Source: Citrobacter sp. wls619
GTDB lineage: Bacteria > Pseudomonadota > Gammaproteobacteria > Enterobacterales > Enterobacteriaceae
Assembly: GCF_005281345.1 (NCBI RefSeq)
Contig: NZ_SZXJ01000026.1
Location: forward strand, 62,001-126,000
Length of the DNA stretch: 64,000 nucleotides
Reading direction: 5' to 3'
Each line of letters begins with the position of its first letter. Position 1 is the first letter of the stretch. The position numbers and the translations under genes were made by a program. Below, piece after piece: positions 19,008-30,175 of the stretch. A model generated the notes under the pieces. That model did no database searches and was not told the origin of the DNA. It saw only the letters and a program-made list of their open reading frames with translations.

Positions 19008-20339
19008 TTATAGGATAAAACGGCTCAGATCTTCATCTGCGACCAGCGCATCCAGATGTTTGCTCACATATTCGGCATCAATTGTGATGCTTTGACCGTT
19101 CAAATCGCTCGCATCATAGGAAATATCTTCCATCAGACGCTCGAGCACGGTATGCAGACGACGCGCACCGATGTTTTCGGTGGTTTCGTTAACCTGCCAG
19201 GCCGCTTCGGCAATGCGCTTAATGCCCGATTCGGTAAAGTTGATGTCCACACCTTCGGTTGCCATCAGCGCTTTGTACTGCACAGTGATAGAGGCATTCG
19301 GTTCGGTCAGAATGCGCTCGAAATCGCTGGTGGTCAGTGCCTGCAGCTCGACGCGAATCGGCAGACGACCCTGCAGTTCCGGGATCAGGTCAGACGGTTT
19401 CGCGACCTGGAATGCGCCAGAAGCGATAAACAGAATGTGATCGGTTTTCACCATACCGTGCTTGGTCGAGACGGTGCAGCCTTCAACCAGCGGCAGCAGG
19501 TCGCGCTGTACGCCCTCACGGGAAACATCCGGGCCGGAGGATTCGCCACGCTTACAGATTTTGTCGATTTCGTCGATAAACACGATCCCGTGCTGCTCAA
19601 CGGCGTCGATAGCTTCTTGTTTCAGCTCTTCCGGATTGACCAGTTTGGCCGCTTCTTCTTCAATCAGCAGCTTCATCGCATCTTTGATTTTCAGCTTACG
19701 CGGCTTTTGTTTCTGACCGCCCAGGTTCTGGAACATGGACTGCAGCTGGCTGGTCATCTCTTCCATTCCCGGAGGCGCCATAATTTCTACGCCCATCGGT
19801 GCGGCAGCGAGATCGATTTCAATCTCTTTATCATCCAGCTGGCCTTCACGCAGTTTTTTACGAAATGCCTGACGCGCAGCAGAAGGTTCCTGAGGCTGCT
19901 CTGACTGTCCCCAGTTATTTTTGGCTGGCGGGATCAGTACATCGAGAATACGCTCTTCGGCCATTTCTTCTGCGCGGAAGCGGTTTTTCTCAATTGCCTG
20001 AACGCGAACCATTTTGATGGCGGCATCGGTCAGATCGCGGATGATGGAGTCAACTTCTTTACCCACATAGCCGACTTCGGTGAATTTCGTTGCTTCCACT
20101 TTGATGAATGGCGCATTGGCCAGTTTTGCCAGACGGCGTGCGATCTCGGTTTTACCGACACCGGTTGGGCCAATCATCAGAATGTTTTTCGGTGTGACTT
20201 CATGGCGCAGCTCTTCGTTGAGCTGCATGCGGCGCCAGCGGTTACGCAGTGCAATCGCCACGGAACGCTTCGCGTTATCCTGGCCGATGATGTGCTTGTT
20301 CAGTTCGCTGACAATTTCGCGTGGGGTCATTTCAGACAT
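19008..20339 (-). CDS. hslU: HslU, ATPase subunit of the HslUV protease
   Basis: HslU is an AAA+ hexameric unfoldase that feeds substrates (SulA, RcsA, RpoH in E. coli) to the HslV peptidase. The 443-aa product has standard length. Visible features are Walker [10 protein letters not shown] (about 57-65), Walker [10 protein letters not shown], the variable I-domain around 110-240, and the C-terminal tail EDLSRFIL that docks into HslV. It lies 9 nt downstream of hslV and is in the same operon. Confidence 0.98.
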   Translation of the reverse strand: MSEMTPREIVSELNKHIIGQDNAKRSVAIALRNRWRRMQLNEELRHEVTPKNILMIGPTGVGKTEIARRLAKLANAPFIKVEATKFTEVGYVGKEVDSIIRDLTDAAIKMVRVQAIEKNRFRAEEMAEERILDVLIPPAKNNWGQSEQPQEPSAARQAFRKKLREGQLDDKEIEIDLAAAPMGVEIMAPPGMEEMTSQLQSMFQNLGGQKQKPRKLKIKDAMKLLIEEEAAKLVNPEELKQEAIDAVEQHGIVFIDEIDKICKRGESSGPDVSREGVQRDLLPLVEGCTVSTKHGMVKTDHILFIASGAFQVAKPSDLIPELQGRLPIRVELQALTTSDFERILTEPNASITVQYKALMATEGVDINFTESGIKRIAEAAWQVNETTENIGARRLHTVLERLMEDISYDASDLNGQSITIDAEYVSKHLDALVADEDLSRFIL

Positions 20340-20348
20340 GGGGGATCC

Positions 20349-20879
20349 TTACGCTTTGGAGTTCAATTCTTCGATGGTATGGAAGTGGTTGGTATAAATG
20401 CAGATATCCCCTGCAATATCCAACGCTTTCTCAGCAATTTCGCGTGCGCCAAGCTCAGTGTTTTCCAGCAGCGCGCGTGCCGCAGCCTGGGCGTAAGGGC
20501 CGCCGGAGCCGATGGCAATCAGATCGTTTTCTGGCTGGATGACGTCGCCGTTACCGGTGATGATGAGTGATGCCGTTTCATCTGCGACGGCCAGCAGCGC
20601 TTCGAGTTTGCGCAGCATACGGTCGGTACGCCAGTCTTTAGCCAGCTCAACGGCGGCCTTAACCAGGTGACCCTGGTGCATTTCCAGTTTACGTTCAAAC
20701 AGTTCAAACAGCGTGAATGCATCCGCAGTACCGCCCGCAAAGCCCGCAATGACTTTGTCGTTGTACAGACGGCGGACTTTTTTCACGTTGCCTTTCATTA
20801 CGGTGTTACCCAGTGTGGCCTGACCATCACCGGCGATTACCACATGGCCGTTACGGCGTACGCTTACTATTGTTGTCAC
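20349..20879 (-). CDS. hslV: HslV, peptidase subunit of the HslUV protease
   Basis: HslV is a proteasome-beta-like threonine peptidase forming a double hexamer. The 176-aa protein starts [20 protein letters not shown]; removal of Met exposes the catalytic N-terminal Thr. Lys residues in GNVKKVRR and the GSGGPYA loop are typical of the fold. It is the first gene of hslVU. The promoter upstream has sigma-32-type elements and the leader carries a strong stem-loop. Confidence 0.98.
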   Translation of the reverse strand: MTTIVSVRRNGHVVIAGDGQATLGNTVMKGNVKKVRRLYNDKVIAGFAGGTADAFTLFELFERKLEMHQGHLVKAAVELAKDWRTDRMLRKLEALLAVADETASLIITGNGDVIQPENDLIAIGSGGPYAQAAARALLENTELGAREIAEKALDIAGDICIYTNHFHTIEELNSKA

Positions 20880-20913
20880 GAGCAGACCCCTTGGTTACAA
20901 ATGCAGAATACAG

Positions 20914-20935
20914 GCCCCGCACAGGTGTGCGGGGC
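20914..20935 (-). promoter_or_regulatory. hslVU 5'UTR stem-loop
   Basis: The stem GCCCCGCACA/TGTGCGGGGC with a tiny loop lies in the leader of hslV. A stem-loop at this position is conserved in E. coli and has been linked to hslVU expression. Its presence here is seen; its function is taken from E. coli. Confidence 0.6.
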
Positions 20936-20949
20936 GTAATGCAAGTATA

Positions 20950-20976
20950 GATGGGGGAGATTTTGGGGGTTTCAAC
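20950..20976 (-). promoter_or_regulatory. Sigma-32 heat-shock promoter of hslVU
   Basis: On the minus strand TTGAAA (20970-20975) is followed after 12 nt by CCCCCAT (20951-20957). This fits the sigma-32 pattern CTTGAAA-N11-16-CCCCAT. The -35 box touches the end of ftsN. Confidence 0.75.
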
Positions 20977-21946
20977 CCCCAGTGGCGAGTCGAATGCAGT
21001 TTGTGTGGCCGGCAACTTTCAGGCGGCTGATGGTGTTGTCGGCATTTTCCTTGCCTTTCACCGGGCCAATCACCACGCGATTCCAGCCGTTGTTGGTGGT
21101 AATGCGGGAATTGAAGCCCTCAAAGGCCAATTGTGCACGCACGGTTTCCGCCTGCTCAGCCCCTTTGAATGATCCGCACTGAACCATCCAGCGGCGTTCA
21201 TCTTTTTTCTCTGCCGTCTGTTTTGGCGGCTGAGTCTCATTCGTTATTGGCGCGGCCGGTTGCGTTTTAGGCTGTGCGGCAGTGGTGTGCGCTGGCGTCT
21301 GCAACAGATCCTGGTACGGCTGCTGGGCCGCCGGTTTTGGCTGCGCTTTCGGCTGTTGTACCGGTGCGGTTTGTGCCGTACGCGTTTGCGGTTGCTGGTA
21401 CGGCTGTTCCGTCGCCCGTGGGCGCGGTTGCTGCGCCTGCTGCTGCGCGTTGTTCCACTGTTGCTGTTGTACCTGACGCTGACGCTGCAGCGTTTGCTGG
21501 CGCTGTTCAGGTGTTTGTTCGTTCCACGGTACTTCGTTGAGCTGTGTCGGCTGTTGACGCATATCCGCCTGCATTTGCGCCAGCAACTGGCGCTGCTCAT
21601 TGGTCAGCTGATCGGCGTTAAGCACTTCGCCGCCTGCAGAGGGTTCGGTAGGCGCACGTACGCCAGGCTGACGGCTTTCCAGCTCTTTGATATAGCGCCA
21701 GCGTTCTTCCGGTTTAGGCGGGATGCCATTACCGGTGACTTTCTGGCTTTGCAGCGTCTCGGACTCTTCTTTCTTGTGATGCGTAATGAAGTACAGACCA
21801 CCGATAAAGGTCACGAGTACGGCTGCAGCAATAGCGACCATCGCGGGGGATACCGCTGGCGTACTGCGTTGCTTTTTCCGTGATGTGCTCTTTTTGCGCC
21901 GCGAAGGTGCCGGTTGGCCGCGACGTACATAATCTCGTTGTGCCAC
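20972..21946 (-). CDS. ftsN: Cell division protein FtsN
   Basis: FtsN is the late divisome protein that triggers septal peptidoglycan synthesis by FtsWI. The 324-aa bitopic protein has a short basic cytoplasmic tail (RRGQPAPSRRKKSTSRKKQR), one membrane segment near residues 33-55 (VSPAMVAIAAAVLVTFIGGL), a long Gln/Pro-rich periplasmic linker, and a C-terminal SPOR domain (from RRWMVQCGSFKGAEQAETV, about 250-324) that binds denuded glycan. E. coli FtsN has 319 aa; the linker accounts for the difference. It lies between cytR and hslV. Confidence 0.97.
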   Translation of the reverse strand: MAQRDYVRRGQPAPSRRKKSTSRKKQRSTPAVSPAMVAIAAAVLVTFIGGLYFITHHKKEESETLQSQKVTGNGIPPKPEERWRYIKELESRQPGVRAPTEPSAGGEVLNADQLTNEQRQLLAQMQADMRQQPTQLNEVPWNEQTPEQRQQTLQRQRQVQQQQWNNAQQQAQQPRPRATEQPYQQPQTRTAQTAPVQQPKAQPKPAAQQPYQDLLQTPAHTTAAQPKTQPAAPITNETQPPKQTAEKKDERRWMVQCGSFKGAEQAETVRAQLAFEGFNSRITTNNGWNRVVIGPVKGKENADNTISRLKVAGHTNCIRLATGG

Positions 21947-22039
21947 TATCGTTTCGCTGTATTTATTCGTTCGTCAGCCCGCCATGTTACTTAAGCGACG
22001 GGCCTTTGACCAGACAGGGGAGTCCGAAAGCACTTTACT

Positions 22040-23065
22040 TTACGTCAGTGCCCGGGTAGTGCCCCGAATTATGAGCTCACAGTCCAGTAAACGTGAACCA
22101 CTGCTGACGTTCTGTCCTTGAAGCTGATCGAGCAGTAACAGCATAGCTTCACGTCCGATATCGAAACGCGGCTGTGCGACGGTTGTCAGGGGTGGATCAC
22201 AAAATTCCGTCAGTGAAATATTATCGAAGCCAATGATAGATAAATCATCCGGTACTTTTAAGCCCTGGCGTTTGGCGTAAGAGAGCGCGCCAAGCGCCAT
22301 CACATCGCTGTGACAAAAGACCGCGGTCGGAGGTTGCGGTAACTCAAGCAGCTGTTTTAACGCGTTAGCGCCCGCTTCATAGGTGAAATCACCGCGCGCG
22401 ATGAAGTGTGGATCAACGGTAATTCCACTGCGGCGTAGTGCCTGAACATAGCCTTGCAGGCGGTAGTGGCACAGCGGCATATCCTCTGGCCCGGCAATAC
22501 AACCAATGCGCTTATGCCCCAGCTCCAGCAGATAATTCATCGCGTTAAAGGCTGCAGTGAGGTTATCAATGTGAACGGTAGGCAGTTCCAGCTCTGGCGC
22601 AAATTCGTTGGACATGACCATTGGCGGCAAATTGCGCTGTTCTTCCACGCTGGCATCAAACGGCAGGCGTGAGCTGAGCAGGACCATGCCATCGATCTGC
22701 TTGGTAATAATGAGGTTAAGAAAAGTCTTTTCCTGCTGATTCTGGTGCGCGCAATCGCCGATAAGTACCAGATAACCTTGTTCTGCGGCAGTGACTTCTA
22801 TGCCACGAATCACTTCGCTAAAAAAGGGATCGCAGATATCCGGCACAATCACCAGAATGGTACGTGATTCATTACGTTTAACGTTGCGTCCCATTGATTG
22901 GGGTAAATATCCCACTTCCAGTGCCGCCTGTTCGACCCGGTTGCGGGTGGACTGAGAGACTTTGTCCGGGTTCATTAATGCGCGGGATACGGTTGCCGTT
23001 GAGACTTTCGCCTTCAGAGCAACATCTTTCATCGTAGCGGCGGCAACCTGCTTATTCGGTTTCAC
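22040..23065 (-). CDS. cytR: CytR, LacI-family repressor of nucleoside uptake genes
   Basis: CytR represses nucleoside transport and catabolism genes together with cAMP-CRP; cytidine is its inducer. The 341-aa protein has an N-terminal LacI helix-turn-helix (MKDVALKAKVSTATVSRALM, about 12-31) and a periplasmic-binding-protein-like effector domain (about 65-341). It is transcribed leftward between priA and ftsN, as in E. coli. Confidence 0.97.
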   Translation of the reverse strand: MKPNKQVAAATMKDVALKAKVSTATVSRALMNPDKVSQSTRNRVEQAALEVGYLPQSMGRNVKRNESRTILVIVPDICDPFFSEVIRGIEVTAAEQGYLVLIGDCAHQNQQEKTFLNLIITKQIDGMVLLSSRLPFDASVEEQRNLPPMVMSNEFAPELELPTVHIDNLTAAFNAMNYLLELGHKRIGCIAGPEDMPLCHYRLQGYVQALRRSGITVDPHFIARGDFTYEAGANALKQLLELPQPPTAVFCHSDVMALGALSYAKRQGLKVPDDLSIIGFDNISLTEFCDPPLTTVAQPRFDIGREAMLLLLDQLQGQNVSSGSRLLDCELIIRGTTRALT

Positions 23066-23219
23066 TCTTTCTCCTCGCCAGGGCGGCTGGCACAGACTCG
23101 TCCCTGGATAACCTTCATCTGAAACATTTTTATCAGATAGTGAATAGAAGCAGTTACAGAATTTTCATAAAAAGTGTGATGGATCTTTAATTTTACGATC
23201 CGCCTCGCATCATGAGGGG

Positions 23220-25835
<2,616 letters not shown>

Positions 25836-25850
25836 GTTCCTGCTGTCAGA

Positions 25851-25877
25851 AAAAAGCGCCTTATGGCGCTTTTTTTG
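25851..25877 (+). terminator. Terminator of rpmE
   Basis: AAAAAGCGCC/GGCGCTTTTT stem with a TTAT loop and a 7-T run. Confidence 0.9.
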
Positions 25878-26176
25878 TATCTGTACTTGATAATAAAATA
25901 TACATTGATGTGTTGAATGATGTTTCATTTTTAATAAATGAAACGGCGTTTTTATTTTTTAAGATAAAATATTCGCACTAGTGATCTTCGTCATTTTTAT
26001 CTTCTGTTCTTTGCCACTCATGCCAATTCCTGGCAAAATCTCAAAGGTTTATCCCCTCTTTCTAAAATACACTTTCGCGGAAATATAAAATTATTCTTAC
26101 GACACTATTACCTTCCTGTTTATAGTCACGGGATGTGATGGTGAATTTTATTTATTTAGTATGAAAAGGGATTGTC
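25878..26176 (+). promoter_or_regulatory. A/T-rich control region of the KdgM-like porin gene, with KdgR-like box
   Basis: These 299 nt are strongly A/T-rich and contain no gene. At 25937-25956 AATGAAAC-GGC-GTTTTTATT resembles the KdgR operator (AATGAAAC...GTTTCATT). An upstream GTTTCATT at 25922-25929 makes a second, perfect 8-bp inverted pair with AATGAAAC. KdgR control of porins of this family is known in pectinolytic enterobacteria. Binding here is inferred. Confidence 0.5.
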
Positions 26177-26857
26177 ATGAAATTTAAATCTACCTTATTA
26201 CTTATCCAATTATTATCTGCAGCCGCGCAGGCGGGTTATGTTGATTACCGTCATGAATATTATGATGACGGGCGAAATTACGATCGTGTTTATATGTCGC
26301 ATCGTTTTGCTACAGGTTTTGGTGTAGCGGTAGAGGCCATTTCACGTTCTGAAGATACGCAATCGAATGATGCGTGGAATAATATGGAAAGTAACGGTAA
26401 CGAGTATACGGCAAGTTACCAGTTTACCTGGCGGGATCTCATCTGGCAGCCGGGTATCGCGGTTGAAACGGGTGACAACATCACGATCTATAAGCCTTAT
26501 ATTCGTGTGCAATATAATCTCAATGACAGCTGGTGGACGGCATTCCGCTATCGCCAGGAGTATATGCGCAGAAACGCCGATGGTAAAGATGACCGTATGG
26601 TTTACCGTCCGGAAGCATGGCTTGGCTATAACCTCAATAACTGGATGTTTGAGCTAAACGGCATTTATAAAATTGCTGACAGCGAAGATTTATATAACAA
26701 CAGAAAAGATGATTATGAATATAACTTCCGTGTTGCTTATAAAATAGATTCCTGGGTTCCATTTATTGAGATTGGTAATGTTTCTTCGGGTTATGACACC
26801 ACCACGACTGACGATCGCCAGACGCGCTATCGTGTCGGCCTCGGTTATAACTTCTGA
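26177..26857 (+). CDS. KdgM-family oligosaccharide-specific porin
   Basis: This 226-aa outer-membrane protein starts with a signal peptide (TLLLIQLLSAAAQA, cleavage about residue 19) followed by GYVDYRHEYYDDGRNYDRVY, the typical start of KdgM/NanC/OmpL monomeric 12-strand porins. It ends in a beta-signal with terminal Phe (VGLGYNF). KdgM proteins let acidic oligosaccharides, such as oligogalacturonates, cross the outer membrane. AAAAGGGATTGTC precedes the ATG. It lies 89 nt before an inner-membrane sugar symporter gene, suggesting a two-membrane uptake route. Its substrate cannot be read from the sequence. E. coli K-12 has no such pair between rpmE and metJ. Confidence 0.88.
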   Translation: MKFKSTLLLIQLLSAAAQAGYVDYRHEYYDDGRNYDRVYMSHRFATGFGVAVEAISRSEDTQSNDAWNNMESNGNEYTASYQFTWRDLIWQPGIAVETGDNITIYKPYIRVQYNLNDSWWTAFRYRQEYMRRNADGKDDRMVYRPEAWLGYNLNNWMFELNGIYKIADSEDLYNNRKDDYEYNFRVAYKIDSWVPFIEIGNVSSGYDTTTTDDRQTRYRVGLGYNF

Positions 26858-26946
26858 TTGTTAATACTCAGCGTATTGGTTTATTACGTTGAACACCAGG
26901 ATATACGCATAGCTTGCGTGAATAACATGTCTAAGGAGTTGACATC

Positions 26947-28371
26947 ATGTCTAATGATGGAACAGTGAGTGGAAGCAATCAAGATATTGTCGTCAGACCT
27001 TTCGGATTCAGAGATAAAATTGGTTATTTGTGTGGTGACCTGGGAACCTGTTTTATTCTTGGGTTAGTAAATAGTTTTTTAATGATTTATTACACTAACG
27101 TCCTCGGCATTTCAGGCGTTATTGTCGGCTCGCTCTATTTTGTGACTAAACTCTTTGATGCGTTTGTCGATGTTGGTGTAGGGCGCTTATGTGATACCTC
27201 TAAACTGACGATACATGGGCGATTTAACCCCTGGGTGCGCCGCATGAAGTATCCGTTCTGTATCATCGCGGTGGTCCTGTTTCTGCCGTTGGTGAATGAT
27301 TTTTCTTATACGGCGAAAATTATCTATATCTGCTGCTCCTATTTTGTTTACGGTTCACTGTTATCGACAGTCAGCATTCCGTATGGTGCCATGTCTGCGG
27401 CGATTAGCTCGAATCCGGAACACCGGGTGTCACTGTCAACCTGGCGCAGCGTGGGTTCCGCCATCGGCGGCGGGGCAACCGGCTTTTTCATCCCGATTCT
27501 GATGTACACCACCCTGGTGGACGGCAGCCAGGTGATTTCCGGGCAGCACTTCTTCTGGATTGCTATTGGTTGTGCCGTACTGGGCTTTATCTTTTTAACG
27601 TTGACCTGTCAGTTAACAACAGAACGCGTGCGCGTGGAGCGAAAAGAGAGCATGCCCGTGTCGGTGCTGTTGAAGGGATTGTTACGCAATAAAGCACTGA
27701 TCGTTTTAGTTGTGGTGGATCTGCTGATTGTGATTAACCAAGGGTTGTCCGGTACCAATATGACTTACCTGTTTAATGACTACTTCCACAACAAAGAGGC
27801 CATGTCCGTTGCGTTGCTGTTTACCTTTGGCTCGCTGGTTTTGCTGGCACCCTCGGCATCCTGGCTGACGAAGCGGTTTGGTAAAAAAGAGGCCAGCGTC
27901 GGCGCATTGCTCTTTGCGGTGGCGATGTATCTGCTGATGTACTTCATCCATATTACGGACGCGAAAGTCTATTTGGTTTTCCTGTTCCTGGCGACATTGG
28001 GGGCAGGGTTATTCAACCTGATGATTTGGGCGTTTATGACCGATGTGTGTGATTATCATCAGTATGTCACCGGCGATCGTGAGGATGGTACGGTTTACGG
28101 CGTAAACTTCTTTGCCCGCAAGGTAGGTCAGGCGTGTGCAGGGGCGATTGGTGGCTTTATGCTGGCCATCATTGGTTATCAATCTTCGTCAACGGGCGGC
28201 GCTGTGCAAACCAGCATCGTGCAGGAAAATATTTATACGATGGCAAATCTCTTGCCGGCCTTATGTCTGTTTTTGGCGGCGGTCATACTGATTTATCTCT
28301 ATCCATTGAACCGCAAAGAAACGCTTAAAATGGAAGAAACATTGAATAAAATCAATGGTATTAGCAAGTAA
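26947..28371 (+). CDS. GPH-family sugar:cation symporter (MFS)
   Basis: This 474-aa inner-membrane protein has 12 predicted membrane segments. The family signature of glycoside-pentoside-hexuronide symporters is seen in FVTKLFDAFVDVGVGRLCD (about 58-76), with Asp residues that couple cation and sugar, and in the central MTDVCDYHQYVTGDREDGT loop. Homologues include YihO/YihP, YagG and MelB. It follows the KdgM-like porin in the same direction; together they probably import an acidic oligosaccharide. AAGGAGTTGACATC precedes the ATG. No matching catabolic enzyme gene is nearby. Confidence 0.88.
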   Translation: MSNDGTVSGSNQDIVVRPFGFRDKIGYLCGDLGTCFILGLVNSFLMIYYTNVLGISGVIVGSLYFVTKLFDAFVDVGVGRLCDTSKLTIHGRFNPWVRRMKYPFCIIAVVLFLPLVNDFSYTAKIIYICCSYFVYGSLLSTVSIPYGAMSAAISSNPEHRVSLSTWRSVGSAIGGGATGFFIPILMYTTLVDGSQVISGQHFFWIAIGCAVLGFIFLTLTCQLTTERVRVERKESMPVSVLLKGLLRNKALIVLVVVDLLIVINQGLSGTNMTYLFNDYFHNKEAMSVALLFTFGSLVLLAPSASWLTKRFGKKEASVGALLFAVAMYLLMYFIHITDAKVYLVFLFLATLGAGLFNLMIWAFMTDVCDYHQYVTGDREDGTVYGVNFFARKVGQACAGAIGGFMLAIIGYQSSSTGGAVQTSIVQENIYTMANLLPALCLFLAAVILIYLYPLNRKETLKMEETLNKINGISK

Positions 28372-28384
28372 CGTTGTGAGAAAC

Positions 28385-28406
28385 GGCGGGGTTATCCCGC
28401 CTTTTC
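28385..28406. terminator. Terminator between the symporter gene and metJ
   Basis: GGCGGG/CCCGCC stem followed by TTTTCT between convergent genes. Confidence 0.75.
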
Positions 28407-28429
28407 TCATTTTTCTAACCGTTAGCCGA

Positions 28430-28747
28430 TCAGTACTCCCACGTATCCGGGTCGATCCCCAGTTCACGCATGATGATCTTCGCCTCTTCCGGGATCTCAT
28501 CACTGCGTTCTTTGCGCAGATCCTCGTCGTTTGGCAACGGTTGCCCGGTAAAGGCGTGCAGAAACGCTTCACACAGCAGTTCGCTGTTGGTGGCGTGGCG
28601 CAGGTTATTCACCTGACGACGCGTGCGTTCATCGGTAAGGATTTTTAACACCTTCAGAGGAATGGAAACCGTAATTTTTTTGACTTGCTCACTCTTCTTA
28701 CCGTGCTCAGCGTATGGGCTGATATATTCGCCGCTCCATTCAGCCAT
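28430..28747 (-). CDS. metJ: MetJ, methionine repressor
   Basis: MetJ is a ribbon-helix-helix dimer that uses S-adenosylmethionine as corepressor and binds tandem met boxes. The 105-aa protein starts [20 protein letters not shown]; the beta-strand [10 protein letters not shown] (about 22-31) contacts DNA. The ATG at 28747 matches the family; a longer in-frame ORF to 28843 overlaps the promoter region. It diverges from metBL across met boxes and so also controls itself. Confidence 0.97.
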   Translation of the reverse strand: MAEWSGEYISPYAEHGKKSEQVKKITVSIPLKVLKILTDERTRRQVNNLRHATNSELLCEAFLHAFTGQPLPNDEDLRKERSDEIPEEAKIIMRELGIDPDTWEY

Positions 28748-28927
28748 GAGATACTTAATCCTCTTCGTCATTAATATTGAGGCCAGAACCTGAGCCCGGA
28801 CCATAATTGCGCGTAGTTTATCGTAGTGGCGCGGCCCTGACACGAAGTTAGCCGACGCAAATGTACGCTAATGCATATAATTTTAACGGCTATTTCCTGT
28901 TTGCTCAATCTATACGCAAAGAAGTTT

Positions 28928-28951
28928 AGATGTCCAGATGTATTGACGGCT
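28928..28951. promoter_or_regulatory. Met boxes between metJ and metB
   Basis: Three consecutive 8-mers, AGATGTCC-AGATGTAT-TGACGGCT, approximate the MetJ operator AGACGTCT. They lie about 60 bp upstream of metB in the divergent promoter region, as in E. coli. Confidence 0.8.
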
Positions 28952-29012
28952 ATTGTAACAATGATTACTCTGGTGTCTGACTTTTCACCGACACAGCCAG
29001 GATCTCCTCAAT

Positions 29013-30173
29013 ATGACGCGTAAACAGGCCACCATTGCAGTGCGTAGCGGATTAAATGACGACGAGCAGTACGGTTGCGTTGTCCCACCGATTCACCTCT
29101 CCAGTACCTATAATTTCACTGGTTTTAATGAGCCGCGCGCTCATGACTATTCACGCCGTGGCAACCCGACGCGTGATGTGGTTCAGCGGGCGCTGGCGGA
29201 GCTGGAAGGTGGCGCTGGCGCAGTGCTGACCAATACCGGCATGTCGGCGATTCATCTGGTGACGACGGTGTTCCTGAAGCCTGGCGATCTGCTGGTCGCA
29301 CCGCACGACTGTTACGGTGGTAGCTACCGCCTGTTTGACAGTCTGGCAAAACGTGGCTGCTATCGCGTGCTGTTTGTCGATCAGGGTGATGAGCAGGCGC
29401 TGAAAGCGGCGTTGGCGGAAAAACCAAAGCTGGTACTGATCGAAAGTCCAAGCAATCCGCTGCTGCGTGTGGTGGATATTGCAAAAATCTGCCAACTGGC
29501 GCGTGAGGCTGGTGCGGTGAGCGTTGTCGACAACACTTTTTTAAGCCCTGCACTGCAAAATCCACTGGCATTGGGCGCCGATCTGGTGTTGCATTCATGC
29601 ACGAAATATTTAAACGGTCACTCGGATGTGGTGGCTGGCGTGGTGATAGCGAAAGATCCGGAGACGGTCACTGAGCTGGCATGGTGGGCGAATAATATTG
29701 GTGTAACCGGCGGCGCATTTGATAGCTATCTGCTGTTGCGTGGCCTGCGTACTCTGTCGCCGCGTATGGAAGTGGCACAACGTAACGCTCAGGCTATTGT
29801 GGACTACCTGCAAACCCAGCCGTTGGTGAAAAAACTGTATCATCCGTCACTGCCGGATAATCAGGGGCATGAGATTGCCGCGCGTCAGCAAAAAGGGTTC
29901 GGCGCGATGTTGAGTTTTGAACTGGATGGCGACGAGCAAACATTGCGTCGCTTCCTGAGCGGGTTGTCATTGTTTACGCTGGCGGAATCATTAGGGGGCG
30001 TTGAAAGTCTGATCTCCCACGCCGCGACCATGACACACGCGGGTATGGCACCAGAAGCGCGTGCTGCTGCCGGAATTTCTGAAACGCTGCTGCGTATCTC
30101 CACCGGTATTGAAGATGGCGAAGATTTAATTGCCGACCTGGAAAATGGCTTCCGGGCTGCAAACAAGGGGTAA
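29013..30173 (+). CDS. metB: Cystathionine gamma-synthase
   Basis: MetB joins O-succinylhomoserine and cysteine to form cystathionine in methionine synthesis. It is a cytoplasmic PLP enzyme. The 386-aa product has standard length; the PLP lysine lies in SCTKYLNGHSDV (near residue 198), with YSRRGNPTRD for cofactor phosphate binding (about 46-55). It is co-transcribed with metL, which starts two nt after its stop codon. Met boxes lie upstream. Confidence 0.98.
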   Translation: MTRKQATIAVRSGLNDDEQYGCVVPPIHLSSTYNFTGFNEPRAHDYSRRGNPTRDVVQRALAELEGGAGAVLTNTGMSAIHLVTTVFLKPGDLLVAPHDCYGGSYRLFDSLAKRGCYRVLFVDQGDEQALKAALAEKPKLVLIESPSNPLLRVVDIAKICQLAREAGAVSVVDNTFLSPALQNPLALGADLVLHSCTKYLNGHSDVVAGVVIAKDPETVTELAWWANNIGVTGGAFDSYLLLRGLRTLSPRMEVAQRNAQAIVDYLQTQPLVKKLYHPSLPDNQGHEIAARQQKGFGAMLSFELDGDEQTLRRFLSGLSLFTLAESLGGVESLISHAATMTHAGMAPEARAAAGISETLLRISTGIEDGEDLIADLENGFRAANKG

Positions 30174-30175
30174 AC

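Noticed and set aside
19056-19904. 282-aa open frame opposite hslU
   Set aside because: Antisense shadow; Phe/Arg/Gln-rich composition with no start signal.
21260-21883. 207-aa frame opposite ftsN
   Set aside because: A Leu/Arg-rich product of the Gln/Pro repeats of ftsN read backwards, not a gene.
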